Shown here one piece after another: positions 17,961 through 27,680 of a stretch of 64,000 bases of DNA. The notes below the pieces were generated by a model, which ran no database searches, had not been told where the DNA came from, and saw nothing but the letters and a program-made list of their open reading frames with translations. The DNA is from Candidatus Hydrogenedentota bacterium (GTDB lineage Bacteria; Hydrogenedentota; Hydrogenedentia; Hydrogenedentales; SLHB01), in assembly GCA_016215105.1 (NCBI GenBank), contig JACRLJ010000015.1, positions 65,438-129,437 of the forward strand, given 5' to 3'. The translations under genes were made by a program, and so were the position numbers. The number at the start of each line of letters is the position of its first letter. The first letter of the stretch is position 1.

Positions 17961-17990
17961 TTGACCCCTGACGCGTCCGGCTGCTATACT
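17961..17990 (+). promoter_or_regulatory. Promoter of the pgsA-der-plsY operon
   Basis: TTGACC at 17961-17966 and TATACT at 17985-17990 with an 18-base spacer; a TG one base before the -10 makes it an extended -10 promoter. It leaves a leader of about 220 bases before the pgsA start, in which I see no strong structure. The 371 bases from 17849 to 18219 otherwise hold no gene. Confidence 0.7.
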
Positions 17991-18219
17991 ACGGGCTCCG
18001 TAAAGCCGCCCAAAAGCTTGACCTAGGGCGATTCAGCGCACCCACATAGACACTGGTCTGACCGCTACGCTGGATGAGGCCGATTTACGGTCCAAACGTG
18101 TGACTCTACCGGCTCTGCCCCGAATCGCGCCGCGAAACGTGAGGAAGGACACTGAAACAGAAGCCTCCGCATAGACTGAGTTGCACTGCCGGCGCCGCTG
18201 GTGGCCAAAGGGTATTTCC

Positions 18220-18771
18220 GTGACCCTCGCAAACCGCATCACAATCGTGCGATTGGTGTTGATTCCCGTGTTTGCGGTGCTGGTCATGAGCTATACGCGC
18301 GAAGAGCAGTGGTACCGCATCGCGGCGCTCGTTACATTTGCCGTCGCGGCGGCGTCGGATGCGCTCGATGGTTTCGTAGCCCGCGCGTACAATCAGAAGA
18401 CCAAACTCGGCGCGGTACTCGATCCATTGGCCGACAAATTGATGGTCAATATCGCGTTTGTGTTTCTGGCGGTGAACCACCAGTTTCTTACCCCCATTCC
18501 GGCGTGGTTTCCGGTAATAATACTTAGCCGGGACGTCATCATCGTGCTGGGTTCGTATCTCATCAACGAGTTCTTCGGACCGGTCCGGGTTCGCCCTCGC
18601 ATGACGGGAAAGTTGACCACGGTACTCCAAATGGCCACGATTATCGCGGTGTTGCTGGAGTGGCGGTTTACGTATGAGTTGATCGTAGCAACCCTGGTGA
18701 TTGCTGTGATTTCGTTTTTTGATTACCTATATGTCGGTATACGTCAAATCGGCAATGAGGACTCGATGTAA
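18220..18771 (+). CDS. pgsA: CDP-diacylglycerol--glycerol-3-phosphate 3-phosphatidyltransferase
   Basis: Inner-membrane enzyme making phosphatidylglycerol phosphate, the first committed step to phosphatidylglycerol and cardiolipin. 183 residues. The CDP-alcohol phosphotransferase motif is complete at about 47-72: DALDGFVAR, eight residues, G, three, D, three, D. Four to five membrane helices are visible. GTG 18220 is chosen as start: AAAGGG lies 7 bases upstream and the family N-terminus (TLANRITIVRL) begins there. The stop overlaps the der start by one base. Confidence 0.93.
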   Translation: MTLANRITIVRLVLIPVFAVLVMSYTREEQWYRIAALVTFAVAAASDALDGFVARAYNQKTKLGAVLDPLADKLMVNIAFVFLAVNHQFLTPIPAWFPVIILSRDVIIVLGSYLINEFFGPVRVRPRMTGKLTTVLQMATIIAVLLEWRFTYELIVATLVIAVISFFDYLYVGIRQIGNEDSM

Positions 18772-20123
18772 TGTCATCCAAATCTAAGTTGCCACTCGTC
18801 GCAATCTGCGGACGCCCCAACGTCGGCAAGTCGACGCTATTCAATCGGATCACGCGCAAACAAAGCGCCATCGTACACGACGAGGAAGGAATCACCCGCG
18901 ACCGCGCCTACGCCAAGGCGGAGTATGAAGGCCGCTCTTTCCGGGTTGTCGACACGGGCGGCATCGTGGACAACCCCGCTGAACCCATCATGAAGAAGAT
19001 GCAGGAACAGGTTCGGGCGGCGTTGACCGAGGCAAAGGTTATCATCTTCGTGTTGGACGGCCAGCAAGAGCTAACCCGCGGCGACCTCGAGATCCGGGAC
19101 GAACTCTTCAAATTCAGCAAACCGGTCGTGCTGGCCGTCAACAAGCTCGATAACGCCACGATGGAACAGAATCGGGTGGACTTCTATGCGCTTGGCATGG
19201 GCGAACCCTACGCCATCTCCTCCGGACACGGTCTCGGCATCAGCGAACTGATGGACGCCGTCGTCGCGCGCCTTCCGGAGCCGGGCGAATCGCCGCTCGA
19301 GCCGGTCGAGGAATCCGCGCGCCCCATCACCAAGGTGGCCATCATTGGACGTCCGAACGTCGGAAAGTCCTCGTTTGTCAACGCGATTCTCAACGAAGAG
19401 CGCACCATCGTGGACGACACGCCCGGCACGACGCGCGACGCAATCGACATCGAGTTTCATTGGCGCGGCAAGGACTATCTGCTGATTGACACCGCGGGCA
19501 TGCGCAAGAAGGCCGGTATCACGCGCTTCGTCGAGCGATTCAGTGTCAGCCGTTCACTCCGCGCAGTGCAGCGGGCCGATGTCTGCATGGTGATGATCGA
19601 CGCGGTCGAAGGACTGAGCGAGCAGGACAAGCGGATCACCGGTTACGCCCACGAGAGCGGCGCCGCGATGATCATGGCGTGGAGCAAATGGGACCTCGTC
19701 GAGGACAAAGAGGCCCGATTCAAGGCCATCGCGGAGGAGATCGATCTCAAAGCCCCGTTCCTGAAGTATGTCCCATACTTCACACTCTCCAACTTGACTC
19801 GGCAGCGGTTGTTTTCCGCGTTCGAGTACATTGACCGTGTCGCCGCCGCCGCAAGACTGCGCGTGCCAACCGCGGACTTGAACCGCCTGATGGACGATGT
19901 CCGCGCGATGCGCACACCGTCCGGCGCGCGCGGGAAACACGCCAAGGTGAAATACGCGACCCAGGTCAGCGTGAAACCATCGACGTTTGTGTTGTTCGTC
20001 AATCAAAAGAAACTATTCCACTTCAGTTATGTGCGCTTCATAGAAAATCAAATCCGCGAGAAGTACGGGTTCGAGGGCGTACCCATTCAAATCGAGTTGC
20101 GCGAAGGAGCGCCGCGGGAATGA
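18771..20123 (+). CDS. der: Ribosome biogenesis GTPase Der (EngA)
   Basis: Double-GTPase-domain protein essential for 50S subunit assembly. 450 residues, normal. The first G1 motif GRPNVGKS is at 14-21, the second at 193-200; each domain also carries its G3 (DTGG; DTAG) and NKLD/SKWD G4 motif. A KH-like C-terminal domain ends the protein (KVKYATQVSVKPSTFVLFVN region). It is flanked by phospholipid genes and overlaps both: one base with pgsA, four with plsY. Confidence 0.97.
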   Translation: MSSKSKLPLVAICGRPNVGKSTLFNRITRKQSAIVHDEEGITRDRAYAKAEYEGRSFRVVDTGGIVDNPAEPIMKKMQEQVRAALTEAKVIIFVLDGQQELTRGDLEIRDELFKFSKPVVLAVNKLDNATMEQNRVDFYALGMGEPYAISSGHGLGISELMDAVVARLPEPGESPLEPVEESARPITKVAIIGRPNVGKSSFVNAILNEERTIVDDTPGTTRDAIDIEFHWRGKDYLLIDTAGMRKKAGITRFVERFSVSRSLRAVQRADVCMVMIDAVEGLSEQDKRITGYAHESGAAMIMAWSKWDLVEDKEARFKAIAEEIDLKAPFLKYVPYFTLSNLTRQRLFSAFEYIDRVAAAARLRVPTADLNRLMDDVRAMRTPSGARGKHAKVKYATQVSVKPSTFVLFVNQKKLFHFSYVRFIENQIREKYGFEGVPIQIELREGAPRE

Positions 20124-20698
20124 CCCTCGCCGGCGCGGTGCTGTTGTCTTATCTGCTCGGGTCTATTCCTACCGGACTCTGGCTGGGCCGGACGTTGCGT
20201 GGCGTGGACATCCGTGAACACGGCAGCAAGAATATCGGCGCCACGAACACTATGCGTGTCCTGGGCAAGAGCCTGGGCGCGTTGGCGCTCGCGGGTGACA
20301 TGGGTAAGGGCCTGATCGCGGTCGCGGTAGTCGCCCGGATAAGTCCGCTTTCGTACGCTCCGCTGGCATGTGGCTTGGCCGCGATCGTCGGCCACACTAT
20401 CTCCGTGTTTTGTAGATTTCGGGGCGGCAAAGGTGTGGCAACGGCCGGCGGCGCGTTCCTGGGCTTGTGCCCCATCCCGACAGCAATCGCGATCATGGTG
20501 TTTGCGGCGGTCGTGGCCGTCACGCGCATGGTCAGCGCGGGGTCTATCGCGGCGTCGATCGCGCTAATCACCGCCATCTACGTTCTTCCAAACGACTGGC
20601 CGCTGCGCGTCGTCGTTACACTGGTCGGTCTATTGGTCATCATCCGCCACCGCTCGAATATCCAGCGCATCCTGCGCGGTGAAGAAAACAAAGTCTAG
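20120..20698 (+). CDS. plsY: Acyl-phosphate glycerol-3-phosphate acyltransferase
   Basis: Integral-membrane enzyme that acylates glycerol 3-phosphate from acyl-phosphate, the first step of phospholipid synthesis. 192 residues. The three conserved loops are present: GSKNIGATNTMRVLGK (about 35-50), GHTISVFCRFRGGKGVAT (about 92-109) and IRHRSNIQRILRGEE near the C-terminus. With pgsA in the same operon it supplies and uses phospholipid intermediates. The ATG overlaps the der stop (ATGA). Confidence 0.95.
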   Translation: MTLAGAVLLSYLLGSIPTGLWLGRTLRGVDIREHGSKNIGATNTMRVLGKSLGALALAGDMGKGLIAVAVVARISPLSYAPLACGLAAIVGHTISVFCRFRGGKGVATAGGAFLGLCPIPTAIAIMVFAAVVAVTRMVSAGSIAASIALITAIYVLPNDWPLRVVVTLVGLLVIIRHRSNIQRILRGEENKV

Positions 20699-20783
20699 CG
20701 GGGGAATGCGCCGCAATCTTGGTTTTCGATCCAATTACACCCGATGAGGATCCCTGGATACGTGTGGATCGGCCAAGGCGCCA

Positions 20784-21110
20784 TTACCAACTCCATTGGT
20801 GTTTGAGTCGAACCTTGCCCCCCTCCTGCGCCGAAACATCCGCGCTGAGACCATGCTGATCATCGCCAATATTGAATTGGGGCTTCCCGGCTTCGTTCAG
20901 CCGGATGGCGGTACGGGGTTTCTTTTCTTTCTCACGGCGCTCGGCTTCGGGCTCGACAGTTTGCTTTGGAGCGTCGCGGCTATTCTGGCTGCGCTGGTGC
21001 TGCTGGACCCAGTCCGCGCTAAACGGCCGAGGCGCGCTTGGTCCCGGCTTCAGCAGACACGCCGGCAGCGCTATGCCGCAAAAAACCAGCGCGATCCAAC
21101 GCGTGCCCAT
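20784..21110 (-). CDS. Putative small lipoprotein
   Basis: 108 residues. The N-terminus is a short positively charged signal sequence ending in a lipobox (GIALPAC, Cys18), after which a charged Pro/Glu/Lys-rich linker leads to a C-terminal segment that looks like beta strands (GLSADVSAQEGGKVRLKHQW). No known domain is recognised. An AAGG sequence lies about 9 bases before the ATG. A longer reading frame on the opposite strand has no protein character. The gene is convergent with plsY and downstream of the large propeller protein, about 228 bases apart. Support rests mainly on the lipobox. Confidence 0.55.
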   Translation of the reverse strand: MGTRWIALVFCGIALPACLLKPGPSAPRPFSADWVQQHQRSQNSRDAPKQTVEPEAERREKEKKPRTAIRLNEAGKPQFNIGDDQHGLSADVSAQEGGKVRLKHQWSW

Positions 21111-21338
21111 ACCAGCGCCTTTTCACGTCTACGCTCCCCGCGTCGACGGCCTCCCACGAGACTATTATACACCCAATGGAGGGCTGTGGAAGTTCGCGCC
21201 GGGACCGCGGAACCCGTCAGACAGGGCTATGGCTACAAGCCCGGGCTTATGGTGGCGCGGCAGCCGGCGCTCGTCGAGCGCGGGCGTACTTGGGCAATCC
21301 GGACACGCCGAGAAAGGCGGCGGGCGCACCGGCGACCT

Positions 21339-24300
21339 TCATTCCTTGTTGGAGATCTTGACTTCGACAACAGCGACATCGCCCGGCGCGAGATGGGCAT
21401 TGAGCGCGCCAGCCTGCCGATTCCAGGTCATCTCTCCTCGTCGCGGCGCAAAGGAAAGCAACACTTTGTCCTTGAATTTGAGGAGACAGTCGCGGGCGCC
21501 GGCCATATTGATGTTCATGGGACGCGTGGGTGTCTTGGTGACGCCGTTATTGTTGATAAGACCAATGATCCATGCGTCCGGCGTCCGATTGATCATCATC
21601 TCAACATCGCCGGTTAGGGACACCGGCAGAAACGCGTCCGAAAGCGCCCGCAAGAGTACGTCGGCAAGCGGCACGAGCCGTTCGCGTTCGTCCAGCCAGT
21701 GTTCGGTTCCCGAAACAATGAGGACTCCATTCCCCACGCGGCGCCAGGCGAGAATCGGAGCACCCGTCTCGGTCCACGCCAGAATCTCCGTACGGCGAGA
21801 CGGCGTTAGGCGCCGGAAGCGAAATGGCGCGCTTAGCGGAGGCGCCGCGCCCAAGGCGGTCTGGATTTCCGTGGCGAACCCCAGCGACGAATCCATCCCC
21901 AGGCCGAGAAAGCTGCCCGGCAATTGCTGCGCCAGCGCGCCGTCCATTACCAAGACCCCGCCTTGCTTTACATAGTCGATCAAGGAATCCCGCTGGGGCC
22001 TGCTCAGCGTCATGGCGCCCAGTGGCCACACGACGCCGTAATGATTAAGCGCGTCCCCTTGCGCGTGGTTCGTTATAACGTCGAAGATGTCTCCGTAAGG
22101 ACCGTTCGCGAGATAGCCGCGTTCGAAGTCCAGCCGCCCGCCCCACGGAAACACTTGGGCAAACACCATTTCAAGCGATTGATCGGCGCGGGTCCGTGGC
22201 CAGATTCCGTAGATGTCTTCGCGAGGCCTCCAACCGTGATCGAAGTCCAGCATAAACGCGATGGGCGTGAACGGGACGCCTCGTTGCGGAAACGTGCGCG
22301 AGTACGTGTACCATTCTTTCATAGCGGATCCAAACGGCGACGGCGAAAATCTTCCCCGAGCGGTTTCCTGAACGAAGATCGATCCGTTATGCGCGTCCGA
22401 CTCGTGATGCACGAAGGAGGCCCCAGCCAGGTGCGCCGCCATTTCAAGGCGGTACTCAAGATTGGGCGAGTGGCCGCAATTGGGACCAGTCGCCATGTCG
22501 GGCGGAGCCCAGTGGACCGGTCTACCGTCAGCAAAAAGGCGTGTGTCGGTCACGGCGCCTCGAAACCAGTTGGAGAGATAGGCGCCCCAAGGCCGCCCGC
22601 CATATTCACGCGCGGCGCCGCGGAGGAAGGCGAACTGGAGTGATGCGCAGGGAATGTTCTCGCCGATCTCGGCGTAGCACATTGGAGCGCCCCACTCATA
22701 GGCCTGATGATGAAACAGGCAGTATCCCTCGCCCGCATAGATGCGCCCGTGGGAAAGGTCCTGGACCTCGTCGTAGTAGGACTTAAGAAGAGAGGTCGCG
22801 TCGGCGCGCGATTCCGGCGCGCTTGCGGCGTTTTCGAGCCGGGATTTCCACGCGGCGTAGGCCCACTCATGAACCGGGAACCCCAGGAAGCGATCTCCCG
22901 GCATCGAGACGATAGCGTCTACGTCGCCGGCAGTATAGGGCGCCTCGGGCCGGAAGTAGTCATTCATCACGAAGAAAGGCTTGGTGTCCCGCGCTATCGT
23001 GTCCCACGCGGGATGGCGCGGACCAAACGGCGCTGAAGCCGAGGCGGCAATTCGCGGAATCGCTTCGGATATGAAGGGCTCGCCCGCCAATCCGAATGTC
23101 TTCCACAAATCCGGCATGAATCGCGCGACATGCCACGAGTCGCGCCCTTGAATCGCAGGCAGGCGCCACACGTCCGGCAGCGCATACGACGCGCCACGTT
23201 CGCTGAGCGCAGCGAAGAAGTTCTCCGGCGAGGTCAGATCGATTGGCTTTGAATTGGGCGAGCGAATCGGAAGCGCCGACGCGGAAAGCAGCCGTTTCCC
23301 TTTGCGGTCATACAACCCCAGGTCCAGTGTAAGGACGCCTTGGTCGCGATGGATGAACGGCACTCCAACCCGGGTTGAGGTTAAGTCTTGCGAGGTGGAT
23401 CCCGCAATAGCGCCATCCACCCGAACTACCGCCCGCGCCGCCGCGACTCGGGGCTGCCGGCCAATATCTACGATAGCAAAGCCAAATGGCATATTCGGCG
23501 CGTAATCCGTCACCGAAACCATGCGTGTCGAGGCAGTCTTGCGTGTTGGCGCCTCGGACGGAAAGTCGCGGGCGGGCACAATGGGCTCGACCGCGCCGTC
23601 GAACGCCGCGTTCGACCGAGGATGGGTCCATCCGGTCTTGGCCCGAGTCGCATAGCAGTAAGTCTGCCCGCAATCGGTCGCGGCTAGCAGCTCGAGCGTT
23701 TCGCCCGGTCTGACGTTCGCGAGTGTCAGCCCCTCTCGAGCGCAGCCCTGCATCTCGACGCGCTCTTTCACGACGCCATCCAACGTCGTCACCAGAAACG
23801 ACCAATCTTGCGCGGCTACGAGTATTTCTGGCGCGCCGTCGCCGTCGACATCCGCCACCAAGGGCCGCGGCACATAGCTGCCTTTGGGCAGCGCCGCACG
23901 GCGCGCAATCTGTCCAGAACCATCCAGAATCGCGATGTCCCCTTGTTCACTCACTGCAACAACGGCCCGGCCTTCACCGGGTGTTACCTCCGCGAGCGCG
24001 GGTGTTCCCAGCGCGGCGCCGCCCGCGTGCGCCCGCCATTGTTCCGAGCCATCCAGCGCATCAATGGCGTAGAGCCACCCTTCCCTGTCACTGATCAGGA
24101 CGGAGGCGCGATGTTGTCCGAGAAATGCGACGAGCGGGTCCGACAGTGACGGAAACGCGGGGCTGGGGTAGTCCATACGAAACCGCCACAACGGCCAGCC
24201 GCGGCCGCCGACGGCGTGCAGGACACCGTCGCTAGACACTACGTACACCACGGCCTCCTCGGCGTACACCGGCGCGACCGCGGGAGAACTGTCAATATGC

Positions 24301-24815
24301 GATCCGGTTTGATACTGCCACAACGGGTTCAGTCCGAGATCGAAGGCAGTTACAATGCCGTTCCTCCGCCCGACGACGACGCCCTGCTCGCCGTTGCGGC
24401 GCAAGTCGGCGAAACACGGCGAGGTCCCGATCCGGGGCTCTCCTTCCAGGTCGGCGCGCAGGTTCAAGCCGCTCTGGAGATCGGATAGGTAGAGCGCCCC
24501 TGTCGAATCCTGATACGCGAAAAGCGGGCGCTTCTGTGAGGCCGGCGCCGCTGTCGCGACACATCCTTCCATCCAGTTCTCACGGACGAAGGAGTTCAGG
24601 AGAGCGCCATCGGGGCCGATAATCTTGACGGCGCCGTCGAAGCGCGTTGTCAACACGATACGTTTAGACCCGTCGCCCTGGAGATCGGCCACCGTGGGAA
24701 GGCTTCGCGCGGCGGACTCGGTGGGACACTTCCAAAGAAGGTCAAGGCCAAATGCGCACGGCGCTATCAGCCAAAGCAACCCTACCCAGGCGACCCTCAC
24801 ACCAATCTCCTTCAC
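21339..24815 (-). CDS. Exported propeller plus glycosidase-like large protein
   Basis: 1158 residues starting at GTG 24815 with a signal peptide (VRVAWVGLLWLIAPCAFG). Residues about 25-400 are a PQQ/FG-GAP-type beta-propeller of repeated blades (PTVADLQGDGSKRIVL; SSPAVAPVYAEEAVVYVVSSDG; RPLVADVDGDGAPEILVAA). Then comes a beta segment (about 430-510), and residues 520-900 look like a glycoside-hydrolase barrel, rich in Trp, His and acidic residues (HEWAYAAW, YAGEGYCLFHHQAYEWG, FVHHESDAHNGSIF). From about 930 a glutamine-amidotransferase-like segment (RDSLIDYVKQGGVLVMDGA), common after such barrels, precedes a terminal beta domain. I cannot assign a GH family. Likely periplasmic or secreted polysaccharide processing, by inference. 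Confidence 0.75.
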   Translation of the reverse strand: MKEIGVRVAWVGLLWLIAPCAFGLDLLWKCPTESAARSLPTVADLQGDGSKRIVLTTRFDGAVKIIGPDGALLNSFVRENWMEGCVATAAPASQKRPLFAYQDSTGALYLSDLQSGLNLRADLEGEPRIGTSPCFADLRRNGEQGVVVGRRNGIVTAFDLGLNPLWQYQTGSHIDSSPAVAPVYAEEAVVYVVSSDGVLHAVGGRGWPLWRFRMDYPSPAFPSLSDPLVAFLGQHRASVLISDREGWLYAIDALDGSEQWRAHAGGAALGTPALAEVTPGEGRAVVAVSEQGDIAILDGSGQIARRAALPKGSYVPRPLVADVDGDGAPEILVAAQDWSFLVTTLDGVVKERVEMQGCAREGLTLANVRPGETLELLAATDCGQTYCYATRAKTGWTHPRSNAAFDGAVEPIVPARDFPSEAPTRKTASTRMVSVTDYAPNMPFGFAIVDIGRQPRVAAARAVVRVDGAIAGSTSQDLTSTRVGVPFIHRDQGVLTLDLGLYDRKGKRLLSASALPIRSPNSKPIDLTSPENFFAALSERGASYALPDVWRLPAIQGRDSWHVARFMPDLWKTFGLAGEPFISEAIPRIAASASAPFGPRHPAWDTIARDTKPFFVMNDYFRPEAPYTAGDVDAIVSMPGDRFLGFPVHEWAYAAWKSRLENAASAPESRADATSLLKSYYDEVQDLSHGRIYAGEGYCLFHHQAYEWGAPMCYAEIGENIPCASLQFAFLRGAAREYGGRPWGAYLSNWFRGAVTDTRLFADGRPVHWAPPDMATGPNCGHSPNLEYRLEMAAHLAGASFVHHESDAHNGSIFVQETARGRFSPSPFGSAMKEWYTYSRTFPQRGVPFTPIAFMLDFDHGWRPREDIYGIWPRTRADQSLEMVFAQVFPWGGRLDFERGYLANGPYGDIFDVITNHAQGDALNHYGVVWPLGAMTLSRPQRDSLIDYVKQGGVLVMDGALAQQLPGSFLGLGMDSSLGFATEIQTALGAAPPLSAPFRFRRLTPSRRTEILAWTETGAPILAWRRVGNGVLIVSGTEHWLDERERLVPLADVLLRALSDAFLPVSLTGDVEMMINRTPDAWIIGLINNNGVTKTPTRPMNINMAGARDCLLKFKDKVLLSFAPRRGEMTWNRQAGALNAHLAPGDVAVVEVKISNKE

Positions 24816-25015
24816 GCCGACGAATTCCCGCGGTGGCTCCGCAAGTCCGTAGGACTTCCGCTATTGTACCTGCTCGCGGCAGACCTTGCCAAAAATCGTG
24901 GCCCTGCAACGGTTTGGAACCGAGGACCGTGCCTCGTAGAACTTCTCAGGACCAGACCTCGGCGGCCAGCGCCTGGCGCCAACGGCGCCGGGGTGGCGGT
25001 ACTTGGAATTGCCGA

Positions 25016-25044
25016 TTGGATTTTCCATCGAATTCTGGTATACT
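25016..25044 (+). promoter_or_regulatory. Promoter of the mreB-rodA operon
   Basis: TTGGAT at 25016-25021 and TATACT at 25039-25044, 17 bases apart, with a TG one base upstream of the -10 (extended -10). The leader to the mreB start is about 90 bases. The rest of 24816-25141, between divergent genes, contains nothing else I can support. Confidence 0.65.
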
Positions 25045-25120
25045 CCGTCGAATTTGCTGTGGTGTTTCTAAATCCTTGTTTTCAAGTAGGTTATCCATTT
25101 TCCCGCCCGATACCGGGTAG

Positions 25121-26170
<1,050 letters not shown>

Positions 26171-26222
26171 GCGCCGGGACTACCCAGCAGTCATCAGGCT
26201 GAACCAGGGCGAGCGTTAGCCA

Positions 26223-27164
26223 TTGTCTATTCCACGCCGCATACGCGAATACCGTCCGGTGGTTATTCTGTGCATCATCGTCGCGCTGTCGCTGGCGTCG
26301 TTGGCCTCCGGCACGCGTTCCAACATCATCAGCAGGGGCCTGAAGACGTCGGTGTCGGTGATTTCCTACCCGTTCCTGAAGGCGATGAGCGCGGTCAGCC
26401 ACGCGAAAGACTACGCCGTCGGATTTGTCCTCTACTACGACGACACCGTTCAAGAAAACGGGGAACTGCGGCGTCAACAAGCCGACCTGCTGACTCAGAC
26501 GAAAGATCGCAAGGAAATTCTCACCGAAAATGCGCGGCTGCGCAAACTCCTGGAGTTCGAGCGTCCGCTGGCGAGTCTTGCGCTCGAACCGGTGGAAATC
26601 GTGGGCGGCGCCTTCGAATTGGAGGGCACACTCTTGGTTGACCGTGGTTCCTGGCACGGCATCAAGGTGGGCATGTGCGCCATGACTCCCGACGGCGTCG
26701 TGGGACGCGTCACGGATGTGGGCCCGTTCATCTCATCCGTATCCACCCTCCAGAAGGCCGATTGCAGAATCAGCGCGATGATTCGCCGCAATCGCGTCCG
26801 CGGCATCGTTCGCGGCAGCGGAAGCAGTCTCACGCCCATCTGCACCCTGGACTACATTGACATCAAAGAGGACGTCAAAGTGGGTGACGAGGTGGTCACC
26901 AGCCCGGAAAGCCAGTTTCCCGCCGGATACCCCATCGGGAAAATCGTTGCCGTGCATGGCGGCGAAGATTCCGACGAGCGCGCCTTGCTCAAATCCGCCG
27001 AAGTGAAGCCCGCCGCCAATCCCTATCATCTCGATGAGCTGTTTGTCGTCCGGAGGGGCACTCCGTCACACGAAGAGTTGGCGGGCGCGGCCCAGATCGA
27101 GGTGGCGCCGGCGGGAAAAGCCGGACCGGACAGCAAGACGATGCAAGAACGGTACGCGCCGTGA
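26223..27164 (+). CDS. mreC: Rod-shape-determining protein MreC
   Basis: Periplasmic scaffold of the elongasome anchored by one membrane helix (about 12-30). A coiled-coil stretch at about 75-110 (VQENGELRRQQADLL, ILTENARLRKLLEF) is followed by the two beta-barrel domains with the family motifs VDRGSWHGIKVGM and GDEVVTSPESQFPAGYPIG. 313 residues; start TTG 26223, since no ATG or GTG gives the membrane anchor. The C-terminal 30 residues are low complexity. Spaced 9 bases from mreD. Confidence 0.95.
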   Translation: MSIPRRIREYRPVVILCIIVALSLASLASGTRSNIISRGLKTSVSVISYPFLKAMSAVSHAKDYAVGFVLYYDDTVQENGELRRQQADLLTQTKDRKEILTENARLRKLLEFERPLASLALEPVEIVGGAFELEGTLLVDRGSWHGIKVGMCAMTPDGVVGRVTDVGPFISSVSTLQKADCRISAMIRRNRVRGIVRGSGSSLTPICTLDYIDIKEDVKVGDEVVTSPESQFPAGYPIGKIVAVHGGEDSDERALLKSAEVKPAANPYHLDELFVVRRGTPSHEELAGAAQIEVAPAGKAGPDSKTMQERYAP

Positions 27165-27173
27165 GTACAGACT

Positions 27174-27680
27174 ATGTATAGAGCAATCGCTTGGGCGCTG
27201 GCCATCATCGCGGCGGCGCTGGTTCAGACGACATGGCTGAGCGTCATCAAGGTGGAAGGGGTGATTCCCAATCTTCCATTGCTGCTCGTGGTGTACTTTG
27301 CGGTGAACGACGGTGAAGAACGAGCGATGTTTACCGGTCTTATCGCGGGAGTTTTCCGGGATGTCGCAGGCGATACCACGCTCGGCCACTACGTCCTGTG
27401 CAATGTCCTCGTGGGCTACTTGGCCGCGCGGATTTCGCATCGACTGGTAACCGACCACCCTGCGGTAAAGACCGGCCTGGTGTTCTCCGCCGCGCTCGTT
27501 CACGGTATGCTGTATACGCTGCTCCTCTACGTTCAGAAGCCGGACATTGGGGCCATCCACATGATTTTGAATGTGGTCGTTCCGGAATCGTTGTATACCG
27601 CCATCGTCACGCCTGTGGTATTCTTCTTCCTGGCGCTCTGCTTTGGCCGCCGGCTCTCTCATCCCGCAGGAGCGACATAA
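27174..27680 (+). CDS. mreD: Rod-shape-determining membrane protein MreD
   Basis: Polytopic inner-membrane protein of 168 residues with five or so helices; partner of MreC. The sequence is divergent as usual for MreD, but the block PNLPLLLVVYFAVNDGEERAM followed by GLIAGVFRDVAGDTTLGHY matches the family's conserved loop. The position between mreC and mrdA supports the call. The AGGAG in its last codons serves the next gene's GTG start. Confidence 0.92.
   Translation: MYRAIAWALAIIAAALVQTTWLSVIKVEGVIPNLPLLLVVYFAVNDGEERAMFTGLIAGVFRDVAGDTTLGHYVLCNVLVGYLAARISHRLVTDHPAVKTGLVFSAALVHGMLYTLLLYVQKPDIGAIHMILNVVVPESLYTAIVTPVVFFFLALCFGRRLSHPAGAT

Noticed and set aside
21111-21338. Possible continuation of the large minus-strand protein after its stop (frame reading KVAGAPAAFLGVSGLPKY)
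   Set aside because: The stop follows a normal terminal beta strand and the extra frame is only about 30 codons; no support as a gene.
20796-21975. Long plus-strand reading frames opposite the lipoprotein and the large propeller gene
   Set aside because: No domain, signal or ribosome binding site, Arg-rich composition typical of antisense frames in GC-rich DNA; the minus-strand genes have clear protein features.
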